From Streptomyces naganishii JCM 4654 (GTDB taxonomy: Bacteria > Actinomycetota > Actinomycetes > Streptomycetales > Streptomycetaceae), in the NCBI RefSeq assembly GCF_014650575.1, contig NZ_BMVF01000012.1, positions 1-64,000 of the forward strand: 64,000 bases of DNA. The letters run 5' to 3'. Of the stretch, positions 24,381 to 31,867 are shown piece after piece. Both the position numbers and the translations under genes were made by a program. Numbering within the stretch: the first letter of the stretch is position 1; every line of letters starts with the position of its first letter. Under the pieces are notes generated by a model. The model had not been told where the DNA came from, did no database searches, and saw only the letters and a program-made list of their open reading frames with translations.

Positions 24381-26923
24381 ACGCCAGTCCCCGCCCGGCG
24401 ATCCACGCCGCCTCCGCCCATCCCCTCGGCGCCGCGCATCCCCGGCAGGAAGGACCCGCCGATCTACGTCTCGTCCCGCCCGCGCTGGCCGCCTGGGCGA
24501 CGGCGGCCCTGGCGCTGGACGCCCCGCCGGGGTGGGTGACCGGCTCCTCGCTGGTCTGCCTTGCCGCGGCGGTCGTACTGCTGCTCTCCCGCGGGCGCCG
24601 AAGGCACGGACGGGCGGCCGCGCGGGTCGGGCCGGTCACCGCGACCTGGTGTGTCTCCGCCGCCGCGGTGCTGCTCGCCGCCGCCGCGGCGGCGATCTCC
24701 GCCGGCCTGCACGGGGCGGACGTGCGACGGGGCCCGGTGCCGGAGTTCGCGCGGCGGTTCGCCACGGTGACCGCCGAGGTGGAGCTGACCTCGGACCCAC
24801 GGCTCACCCGCCCCCGCGTCAGCGGCGACCACATGGCACCGGCCTCGGTGCTGATCGAGGCCGAGGTCCGGCGCGTCGAGCGAGTGGGTGACTCCGTGGG
24901 CGCGCTCACCAGGACTCCGGTGCTGATGCTCGTCAACACCGGTGGCGGCGACGGCAGAAGGAGCGGCGGGTCGCCAACCGGCTCCGGTCCCTCACCCTGG
25001 CTCTCCCTGCTGCCCTCGACACGGCTGAGAGTGACCGCGCGGCTGGCGCCCCCGGTGCGCGGTGGCGACCGGGTCGCGGCGGTGCTGCGGGTCAGGGGCA
25101 GGGCCGCGCCCGAGGTGGTCGCGGGGCCGTCCGGTCCGCAGCGGCTGGCGGGCCGGCTGCGCGCCGGTCTGCGCGCGGCGACCGACGGCCTGCCGGCGGA
25201 CGCGCGGGCGCTGCTGCCAGGACTGGTCGTGGGGGACACCTCGCGCATCACGCCCGAGCTGGACGAGGCGTTCAAGGAGACGGACCTCGCGCACGTCCTG
25301 GCCGTCTCCGGGAGCAACCTCACCATCCTGCTCGCACTGCTGCTGGGCCCGCCGGGCCTCGCCCAGCGGGCCGAGCGCCGCGGGCCGGCACCCGTACTCG
25401 GCCTGAGTCTGCGGGCGACGGCGGTGCTCGCGGGAGTGCTCACCGTGGGGTTCGTCGTCGTGTGCCGCCCGGACCCGAGCGTGCTGCGGGCGGCCGCCTG
25501 CGGAGCGGTGGCGCTGCTGGCCCTGGCCACCGGCCGCCGCAGATCCCTGCTCCCGGCCCTGGCCGCGACCGTCCTGCTCCTGGTCCTCTACGACCCCTGG
25601 CTGGCCCGCAGTTACGGCTTCCTGCTGTCGGTGCTGGCCACCGGCGCCCTGCTCACCCTCGCGCCCCGCTGGACCGAGTCCCTGCGCCGGCGCCGGGTGC
25701 CCGCCCGCCTCGCCGAGGCGCTCGGCGCGGCGGCCGCGGCGCAGGTGCTGTGCGCGCCGGTCGTCGCGGTGCTGTCGGCACGGGTGAGCCTGGTGGCGGT
25801 GCCGTGCAACCTGCTCGCGGAGGCGGCGGTGGCGCCCGCCACGGTGCTGGGCTTCGCCGCGCTCGCCGCGGCCCCGGTCGCCATGCCGGTGGCCAAGGCG
25901 CTGGCGTGGTGCGCGCGCTGGCCCGCCGGGTGGATCGCGGACGTGGCGCGGACCGGGGCCTCGCTGCCCGGCGGGGGAGTGGACTGGCCGGGCAGCTGGT
26001 TCGGGGCGCTGCTGCTGGCCCTGGTCACGCTGGCGGTCCTGACGGCGGGCCGGCTGTTGCTGCGCCGCCCCTGGCTGTGCGGGGTCTGCGGGGGGCTGCT
26101 CCTGCTGGCGGTGGTGCGGCCCCCGCCGCTGACCCGGGTGATCACGGGCTGGCCGCCGCCCGGCTGGCGGTACGCGATGTGCGACGTGGGACAGGGCGAC
26201 GCGACGGTGCTCGCGGCCGGGCCGGGGGCCGGGGTCGTCGTGGACGCCGGGCCGGACCCGAGACGGGTGGACCAGTGCCTGCGCGCACTGGGCGTCACGA
26301 GGATCCCGCTGCTCGTGCTGACCCACTTCCACGCCGACCACGTGGCCGGCCTGACGGGCGTACTGCGGGGCCGCTCGGTGGGCGGAATCGAGACGACGGG
26401 GTACGAGGAGCCCGCGGACCAGGCGGAGTTCGTGCGCAGGGAGGCGGCGGCACACGGCATCCCGCTCACCCACGCGGTCGCCGGGGAGGAACGGCGCACC
26501 GGCGGACTGGCCTGGCAGGTGCTGTGGCCGCCGCCGCGCCCCTTCCCTGACCCGGACGGCCCCAACGACGCCAGCGTGACGCTGTACGTCCGCTCCGGCG
26601 GCCTGCGGCTGTTGCTGCTGGGAGACCTCGAACCCCCGGCGCAGGAGGCGCTGTCGCGCTCGCCCGCGGTCGCGCGCCTGGCCCGCGTGGACGTACTGAA
26701 GGTCGCCCACCACGGCTCGGCGTACCAGGACCCGGACCTGATACGCGTGGTGGCCCCGAGGCTGGCGCTGATCAGCTGCGGTGCCGGCAACCCCTACGGC
26801 CACCCGGCCCCGCACACCCTCGCGGCGCTGCGGGCCGAGGGTGCGATGGTGCTGCGTACCGACCGGGACGGGGCGCTCGCGGTGACCGGGGAGGGCACGA
26901 GCCTGGGGGTGGCGCTCGAGTGA
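24377..26923 (+). CDS. comEC: ComEC/Rec2 family DNA channel protein
   Basis: An 848-aa polytopic membrane protein. It has N-terminal hydrophobic helices, a ComEC N-terminal segment, the central competence domain with many helices (LAVSGSNLTILLALLLG and several following runs), and a C-terminal metallo-beta-lactamase-like domain with THFHADHVAGL, NDASVTLYV, LLGDLE and VAHHGS. The intact metal ligands suggest an active nuclease-type domain. In transformable bacteria this protein passes single-stranded DNA across the membrane. ATG at 24377 overlaps the comEA stop (ATGA) after GGTGAGG. Full domain content argues it is maintained by selection. Confidence 0.93.
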   Translation: MNASPRPAIHAASAHPLGAAHPRQEGPADLRLVPPALAAWATAALALDAPPGWVTGSSLVCLAAAVVLLLSRGRRRHGRAAARVGPVTATWCVSAAAVLLAAAAAAISAGLHGADVRRGPVPEFARRFATVTAEVELTSDPRLTRPRVSGDHMAPASVLIEAEVRRVERVGDSVGALTRTPVLMLVNTGGGDGRRSGGSPTGSGPSPWLSLLPSTRLRVTARLAPPVRGGDRVAAVLRVRGRAAPEVVAGPSGPQRLAGRLRAGLRAATDGLPADARALLPGLVVGDTSRITPELDEAFKETDLAHVLAVSGSNLTILLALLLGPPGLAQRAERRGPAPVLGLSLRATAVLAGVLTVGFVVVCRPDPSVLRAAACGAVALLALATGRRRSLLPALAATVLLLVLYDPWLARSYGFLLSVLATGALLTLAPRWTESLRRRRVPARLAEALGAAAAAQVLCAPVVAVLSARVSLVAVPCNLLAEAAVAPATVLGFAALAAAPVAMPVAKALAWCARWPAGWIADVARTGASLPGGGVDWPGSWFGALLLALVTLAVLTAGRLLLRRPWLCGVCGGLLLLAVVRPPPLTRVITGWPPPGWRYAMCDVGQGDATVLAAGPGAGVVVDAGPDPRRVDQCLRALGVTRIPLLVLTHFHADHVAGLTGVLRGRSVGGIETTGYEEPADQAEFVRREAAAHGIPLTHAVAGEERRTGGLAWQVLWPPPRPFPDPDGPNDASVTLYVRSGGLRLLLLGDLEPPAQEALSRSPAVARLARVDVLKVAHHGSAYQDPDLIRVVAPRLALISCGAGNPYGHPAPHTLAALRAEGAMVLRTDRDGALAVTGEGTSLGVALE

Positions 26924-26939
26924 GGGCGAGACTGGGGGC

Positions 26940-27764
26940 ATGAACGCCGCACAGGCAGACGCCTACCTCAGCCGCCTCGGCGCCGGGCACCCGGCCGCGC
27001 CCACCTCCGGCGCCCTGCGGGAGCTGCAACTGCGGCACCTGGAGCACGTGCCCTTCGAGAACCTGTCGGTCCATCTCGGCGAGAAGATCGCGCTGGAGGA
27101 GGAGCGGCTGGTGGAGAAGGTGGTGGGCGCGCGCCGGGGCGGCTTCTGCTACGAGCTCAACGGGGCGTTCGGGGCGCTGCTCACCGCCCTGGGGTTCGAC
27201 GTGACGCTGCTCGCGGCGCGCGTGTACGGGGAGGGGGGAAAGCTGGGCGTCCCCTACGACCATCTCGCGCTCAGGGTGCGGACGGTGGACGGCGGCGACT
27301 GGCTGACCGACGTGGGCTTCGGTGCACTGAGCCACCTCCCGCTGGCTTTCCGGGAGAGGGGGGAACAGGCGGACCCGGGCGGCACCTTGCGGATCACGGA
27401 GGCGTCCGCCCCCGCCCCGGAGCCGTACGCCGATCTCGACGTCGTCCGGGATGGGAAGCCGCAGTACCGGCTGGAGCTGAGGCCGCGCGTCCTCGGGGAC
27501 TTCGCGGCCGGGGCCTGGTGGCACAGCACCTCGCCCGCCTCGCACTTCACACGGTCACTGGTGTGCTCCCGCCTCACCGGGGACGGCGGGCGGATCACCC
27601 TCAGCGGCCGCACGCTGACCACCACGGCCCTGGACGGCGCCCGCGAGGTGCGGGAGCTGGACTCGGACGAGGAGGTGCTCGCGGTCTACCGGGACCGGTT
27701 CGGCATCGAGCTGGGCTCCGTACCGGCCGTACGGGAACCCGTCGGCGGGGCTGCCGGAGAATGA
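26940..27764 (+). CDS. Arylamine N-acetyltransferase
   Basis: A 274-aa NAT family enzyme that moves acetyl from acetyl-CoA to arylamines or hydrazines. The Cys-His-Asp triad is complete: C70 in RRGGFCYELN, H108 in VPYDHLAL and D124 in LTDVGFG. The N-terminal ELQLRHLEHVPFENLSVHLG is typical. It starts 16 nt after comEC, so it may be cotranscribed. In some actinomycetes NAT homologues serve in antibiotic or cofactor synthesis; nothing here supports such a cluster, and detoxification is equally possible. Confidence 0.95.
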   Translation: MNAAQADAYLSRLGAGHPAAPTSGALRELQLRHLEHVPFENLSVHLGEKIALEEERLVEKVVGARRGGFCYELNGAFGALLTALGFDVTLLAARVYGEGGKLGVPYDHLALRVRTVDGGDWLTDVGFGALSHLPLAFRERGEQADPGGTLRITEASAPAPEPYADLDVVRDGKPQYRLELRPRVLGDFAAGAWWHSTSPASHFTRSLVCSRLTGDGGRITLSGRTLTTTALDGAREVRELDSDEEVLAVYRDRFGIELGSVPAVREPVGGAAGE

Positions 27765-27768
27765 GCGC

Positions 27769-28014
27769 GTGAGTGATGTGAGACATGTGCTGGTGCTGCC
27801 CGACCGCGAGGCGGCGGAGGAGGCCGCCGAGGCCCTGCCGGAGCGGTTCGCCCTCCAGGAGGAGCCGAGGATCCTCCGCGACGCCCTGGCCGGGGAGGAC
27901 GACGCGGAAGACGCCCAGTGGCTCGTCCTCCTGCACGACGAGCAGGGCCGCCTGGACCCCGGTCGCCTGAACGACTTCGCCGCCGAATGGGAGGGCTGGC
28001 GCGAGGAGCCGTAG
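27769..28014 (+). CDS. Small acidic protein
   Basis: An 81-aa protein, strongly acidic (MSDVRHVLVLPDREAAEEAAEALPERF..., ending LNDFAAEWEGWREEP). GTG at 27769 lies 4 nt after the NAT stop, so the genes are cotranscribed. It is cytoplasmic and predicted to be a small alpha/beta fold (VRHVLVLP, QWLVLLHDEQGR strands with helices between). No known family is recognised; the same small gene sits between NAT and holA in relatives as I recall. Confidence 0.75.
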   Translation: MSDVRHVLVLPDREAAEEAAEALPERFALQEEPRILRDALAGEDDAEDAQWLVLLHDEQGRLDPGRLNDFAAEWEGWREEP

Positions 28015-28061
28015 CGCCTGGGCGCCCGTGCGGACCCGGCCGGGTTGTCAGTGGGGCGTGG

Positions 28062-28067
28062 GATGCT
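28062..28067 (+). promoter_or_regulatory. -10-like element before holA
   Basis: GATGCT with 7 nt to the ATG at 28075; fits the nAnnnT form rather than TAnnnT, so weaker than the other leaderless candidates. Confidence 0.4.
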
Positions 28068-28074
28068 TGTCGCG

Positions 28075-29064
28075 ATGGCCAGGAAGAGTGTGAACGATGA
28101 TCTCCTCGCCCCGGTGACGCTCGCCGTGGGGCAGGAGGAGCTGTTGCTCGACCGCGCCGTGCGGGACGTGGTGGCCGCCGCGCGGGCCGCCGACGCCGAC
28201 ACGGACGTGCGGGATCTGACCCCGGACCAGTTGGGGCCGGGCACGCTCGCCGAGCTGACCAGCCCGTCGCTGTTCGCCGAGCGCAAGGTCGTCGTCGTGC
28301 GCAACGCGCAGGACCTGTCGGCGGACACCGTCAAGGACGTGAAGGCGTATCTCGGGGCGCCCGCCGAGGAGATCACGCTCGTGCTGCTGCACGCGGGCGG
28401 CGCCAAGGGCAAGGGGCTGCTGGACGCCGCGCGCAAGGCGGGTGCCCGGGAGGTGGCCTGCCCGAAGATGACCAAGCCGGCGGACCGGCTGGCCTTCGTG
28501 CGGGGCGAGTTCCGGGGCCTGGGCCGGTCGGCCACGCCCGAGGCGTGCCAGGCGCTGGTCGACGCGATCGGCAGCGACCTGCGGGAGCTGGCGTCGGCGG
28601 TGTCGCAACTGGTCGCCGACGTCGAGGGCACGATCGACGAGGCCGTCGTCGGGCGCTACTACACCGGGCGTGCCGAGGCCTCCAGCTTCACCGTCGCCGA
28701 CCGTGCCGTGGAGGGCAGGGCCGCGGAGGCGCTGGAGGCGCTGCGCTGGTCGCTGGCGACGGGCGTGGCACCGGTGATGATCACCAGCGCGCTGGCGCAG
28801 GGCGTGCGGGGCATCGGCAAGCTGATGTCCGCGCGCGGGGGGCGCCCGGCCGACCTGGCGCGGGAGCTGGGCATGCCGCCGTGGAAGATCGACCGGGTCC
28901 GGCAGCAGATGCGGGGCTGGACGCCGGACGCGGTGTCCGTGGCGATGCGCGCGGTGGCCGAGGCCGACGCGGGCGTCAAGGGCGGCGGCGACGACCCGGA
29001 GTACGCCCTGGAGCGGGCCGTCGTGACGATCGCCCGCGCGGCGCGCTCACGGGGACGGTCCTGA
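28075..29064 (+). CDS. holA: DNA polymerase III subunit delta
   Basis: The clamp-loader wrench that opens the beta sliding clamp. The 329-aa protein begins APVTLAVGQEELLLDRAV and has ELTSPSLFAERKVVVVRNA (clamp-binding region), LVLLHAGGAKGKGLLDAARK, and the C-terminal helical collar part (WKIDRVRQQMRGW, ALERAVVTIA). ATG at 28075 (MARKSVNDD) is taken; in-frame starts at 28063 and 28045 would add 4-10 residues. Actinobacterial holA is usually next to rpsT, as here, in convergent orientation. Confidence 0.95.
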   Translation: MARKSVNDDLLAPVTLAVGQEELLLDRAVRDVVAAARAADADTDVRDLTPDQLGPGTLAELTSPSLFAERKVVVVRNAQDLSADTVKDVKAYLGAPAEEITLVLLHAGGAKGKGLLDAARKAGAREVACPKMTKPADRLAFVRGEFRGLGRSATPEACQALVDAIGSDLRELASAVSQLVADVEGTIDEAVVGRYYTGRAEASSFTVADRAVEGRAAEALEALRWSLATGVAPVMITSALAQGVRGIGKLMSARGGRPADLARELGMPPWKIDRVRQQMRGWTPDAVSVAMRAVAEADAGVKGGGDDPEYALERAVVTIARAARSRGRS

Positions 29065-29091
29065 AAGAGCCCACGGGCCCTCGGGCAAGGC

Positions 29092-29138
29092 GAAGGCCCC
29101 GCCCGCGTCCCTGGGGAAGGGAGACGGCCGGGGCCTTC
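29092..29138. terminator. Hairpin between holA and rpsT
   Basis: Perfect 10-bp arms GAAGGCCCCG/CGGGGCCTTC in the convergent gap; can serve transcripts from either side. Confidence 0.65.
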
Positions 29139-29150
29139 GATCACGCTCGT

Positions 29151-29192
29151 GGATCCATGCCCGCGTGGCGAACGCAGGCCGCGCATGGATCC
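29151..29192. repeat. Inverted repeat GGATCCATGC/GCATGGATCC
   Basis: Perfect 10-bp arms, 22-nt loop, just downstream of the holA-side terminator and before the rpsT stop. Probably a second hairpin for the rpsT transcript. Confidence 0.5.
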
Positions 29193-29258
29193 GGGGTGCC
29201 GGTCGGGAGCGGATGAGAGAGGGCCCGCTCTGGTCCTCCCGGCGTCAAGTCGGGAAAC

Positions 29259-29525
29259 TCAGCCCTTGAGCGACGCGACCTTGGAAGCAAGCGCCGACTT
29301 CTTGTTGGCGGCCTGGTTCTTGTGGATGACGCCCTTGGAGACGGCCTTGTCGAGCTGACGCGCGGCGGCGCGCTGGTACTCGGTGGCCTTCTCGGCGTCA
29401 CCCGCGGCAGCGGCCTCGCGGGCCTTGCGGATCGCGGTCTTGAGGGAGGACTTGACGGCCTTGTTGCGCAGCCGCGCCTTCTCGTTGGTCTTGATCCGCT
29501 TGATCTGGGACTTGATGTTCGCCAC
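29259..29525 (-). CDS. rpsT: 30S ribosomal protein S20
   Basis: An 88-aa basic protein that binds 16S rRNA in the 30S body. ANIKSQIKRIKTNEKAR at the N-terminus and the Lys/Ala-rich helix (KGVIHKNQAANKKSALASKV) are diagnostic. GTG at 29525 gives the standard start, with GAAGG 8 nt upstream; the longer open frame upstream is not conserved. A 5' leader of about 60 nt is predicted, long enough for the autoregulation known for S20 in other bacteria. Confidence 0.98.
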   Translation of the reverse strand: MANIKSQIKRIKTNEKARLRNKAVKSSLKTAIRKAREAAAAGDAEKATEYQRAAARQLDKAVSKGVIHKNQAANKKSALASKVASLKG

Positions 29526-29593
29526 GAATGAGCCTTCTCTTTCGAAATATTCCGATGTGCCTCGCGCTGAGAGGGCATGAGACACAGCCCCCC

Positions 29594-29599
29594 ACACTA
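29594..29599 (-). promoter_or_regulatory. -10 element for rpsT
   Basis: TAGTGT on the minus strand, about 70 nt upstream of the rpsT start; no clear -35. Confidence 0.4.
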
Positions 29600-29734
29600 C
29601 CAGCGGCCCATCCGGTGGCCCAAACCCGTCCCGGGTCCCCGTCCGTGGGACCATGGAAGCTACGTATCGATCCGACCCGAGACCGCAGACGCACAAGCAC
29701 ACGTATGCGGACGCCTCAAGAATCAGGACCCTGC

Positions 29735-31603
29735 GTGCCCGCGACCCCTCCCCATGTGCCCGAGCCGAGCCGTACCGACCCGGCTCTGATCCGCAATTTC
29801 TGCATCATCGCGCACATCGACCACGGCAAGTCCACGCTCGCCGACCGGATGCTCCAGCTGACCGGCGTGGTCGAGCAGCGGCAGATGCGCGCTCAGTACC
29901 TCGACCGCATGGACATCGAGCGCGAGCGCGGCATCACGATCAAGTCCCAGGCGGTGCGCCTGCCGTGGGCCCCCACCCACGACCCCGGCAACACGCACAT
30001 CCTGAACATGATCGACACCCCGGGGCACGTCGACTTCACCTACGAGGTGTCGCGGTCGCTGGCCGCCTGCGAGGGGACCATCCTCCTCGTCGACGCCGCC
30101 CAGGGCATCGAGGCGCAGACCCTCGCCAACCTCTACCTGGCGATGGAGAACGACCTCACGATCATCCCGGTCCTCAACAAGATCGACCTGCCGGCCGCGC
30201 AGCCGGAGAAGTTCGCCGAGGAGCTCGCCAACCTCATCGGCTGCGACCCCGACGAGGTGCTCAAGGTCTCCGCCAAGACCGGGCTCGGGGTGGAGGCGCT
30301 GCTGGACCGGGCGGTCGAGAAGATCCCGGCCCCGGTCGGCGTCGCGGACGCCCCCGCCCGCGCGATGATCTTCGACTCGGTCTACGACTCCTACCGGGGC
30401 GTCGTGACGTACGTCCGTGTGATCGACGGCCAGCTCAACAAGCGCGAGCGGATCCGGATGATGTCCACCGGCGCCACCCACGAGCTGCTGGAGATCGGCA
30501 CCAACTCCCCGGAGATGCTCCCGGCCGACGGCCTCGGCGTCGGCGAGGTGGGCTATCTGATCACCGGTGTGAAGGACGTGCGCCAGTCCAAGGTCGGTGA
30601 CACCGTCACCAGCCAGGCCAAGGGCGCCCAGGAGGCGCTCGGCGGCTACAAGGACCCCAAGCCCATGGTGTTCTCGGGCCTGTACCCGCTGGACGGCTCG
30701 GACTACCCCGAGCTGCGCGAGGCCCTGGACAAGCTCCAGCTCAACGACGCGGCCCTCGTCTACGAGCCGGAGACCTCCGCCGCCCTCGGCTTCGGCTTCC
30801 GCGTCGGCTTCCTCGGCCTGCTGCACCTGGACGTGATCCGCGAGCGCCTGGAGCGGGAGTTCGGGCTCGACCTGATCGCCACCGCCCCCAACGTGGTCTA
30901 CCGCGTGATCATGGAGGACGGCACCGAGTACACGGTCACCAACCCGAGCGAGTTCCCCGAGGGCAAGATCGACGAGGTGTACGAGCCGGTCGTGCGGGCC
31001 ACGATCCTCGCGCCCACCGAGTTCATCGGCGCGATCATGGAGCTGTGCCAGACCCGCCGCGGCACGCTCCTCGGCATGGACTACCTCTCCGAGGACCGCG
31101 TCGAGATCCGCTACACCCTGCCGCTCGCGGAGATCGTCTTCGACTTCTTCGACCAGCTGAAGTCCAAGACCCGCGGCTACGCCTCCCTCGACTACGAGCC
31201 CACCGGCGAGCAGTCCTCCAGCCTGGTCAAGGTCGACATCCTGCTGCACGGCGACAAGGTGGACGCCTTCTCCGCGATCACCCACAAGGACCAGGCGTAC
31301 GCGTACGGCGTCCGGCTCGTCGCCAAGCTCAAGGAGCTGATCCCGCGGCAGAACTTCGAGGTGCCCGTCCAGGCCGCCATCGGCTCCCGCGTGATCGCCC
31401 GCGAGACCATCCGCGCCATCCGCAAGGACGTCCTCGCCAAGTGCTACGGCGGTGACATCTCCCGCAAGCGGAAGCTGCTGGAGAAGCAGAAGGAGGGCAA
31501 GAAGCGGATGAAGATGGTGGGTTCCGTGGAAGTTCCGCAGGAGGCCTTCATCGCGGTGCTCTCCAGCGATGACAGTGCGGGGTCGGCCAAGGGCAAGAAG
31601 TAA
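29735..31603 (+). CDS. lepA: Elongation factor 4 (LepA), ribosome-associated GTPase
   Basis: A 622-aa translational GTPase thought to aid ribosome assembly and back-translocation. G motifs are intact: AHIDHGKST, RGITIKSQ, DTPGHVDF, NKIDLP and SAKTG. Domains II-V and the LepA-specific C-terminal domain with ...EVPVQAAIGSRVIARETI and ...LLEKQKEGKKRMK follow. GTG at 29735 has AGGA 7 nt upstream and gives the family N-terminus (MPATPPHVPEPSRTDPALIRNF); ATG at 29705 is an alternative. It is divergent from rpsT with 209 bp between. Confidence 0.97.
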   Translation: MPATPPHVPEPSRTDPALIRNFCIIAHIDHGKSTLADRMLQLTGVVEQRQMRAQYLDRMDIERERGITIKSQAVRLPWAPTHDPGNTHILNMIDTPGHVDFTYEVSRSLAACEGTILLVDAAQGIEAQTLANLYLAMENDLTIIPVLNKIDLPAAQPEKFAEELANLIGCDPDEVLKVSAKTGLGVEALLDRAVEKIPAPVGVADAPARAMIFDSVYDSYRGVVTYVRVIDGQLNKRERIRMMSTGATHELLEIGTNSPEMLPADGLGVGEVGYLITGVKDVRQSKVGDTVTSQAKGAQEALGGYKDPKPMVFSGLYPLDGSDYPELREALDKLQLNDAALVYEPETSAALGFGFRVGFLGLLHLDVIRERLEREFGLDLIATAPNVVYRVIMEDGTEYTVTNPSEFPEGKIDEVYEPVVRATILAPTEFIGAIMELCQTRRGTLLGMDYLSEDRVEIRYTLPLAEIVFDFFDQLKSKTRGYASLDYEPTGEQSSSLVKVDILLHGDKVDAFSAITHKDQAYAYGVRLVAKLKELIPRQNFEVPVQAAIGSRVIARETIRAIRKDVLAKCYGGDISRKRKLLEKQKEGKKRMKMVGSVEVPQEAFIAVLSSDDSAGSAKGKK

Positions 31604-31645
31604 CGGGCGGTTACCCGCGGTCGCCCCGGCAAACCGGGTGGAAAA

Positions 31646-31677
31646 GGGGCCCGTCGTGCGAAAGCGCGGCGGGCCCC
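31646..31677 (+). terminator. Terminator after lepA
   Basis: A 14-bp G+C stem with a GAAA tetraloop, 43 nt after the stop; no T tract. Confidence 0.75.
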
Positions 31678-31749
31678 TGCGCGCGCGGCCCGTCGCTCTC
31701 TGTAGGAAGTGACAGGCCACAGCCCCTTACGCGGTGGCCGGTCGCGCTT

Positions 31750-31787
31750 TACTCTGATCCCCTGCTCGATAGTTACTCGCGAGTTAA
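31750..31787 (+). promoter_or_regulatory. Promoter and operator-like palindrome for the acyl-CoA synthetase
   Basis: -10 TACTCT (31750-31755) predicts a start near 31762. The palindrome TTACTCGCGAGTTAA (31773-31787; perfect core ACTCGCGAGT) then lies at about +11 to +26, a classic repressor position. The size and symmetry fit a TetR-type regulator of fatty acid genes; this is inference. Confidence 0.5.
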
Positions 31788-31867
31788 ACAAGCCCTGATC
31801 ACCACCGTGAGTCAAACCAGCCGTACCTGAGCCAGCCGCCGCACTGTCGCGGGCCCCGGAGGATGTC

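Noticed and set aside
26940..28014. Secondary-metabolite cluster around the arylamine N-acetyltransferase
   Set aside because: Neighbours are comEC, a small protein and holA; no synthase, tailoring or resistance genes are present.
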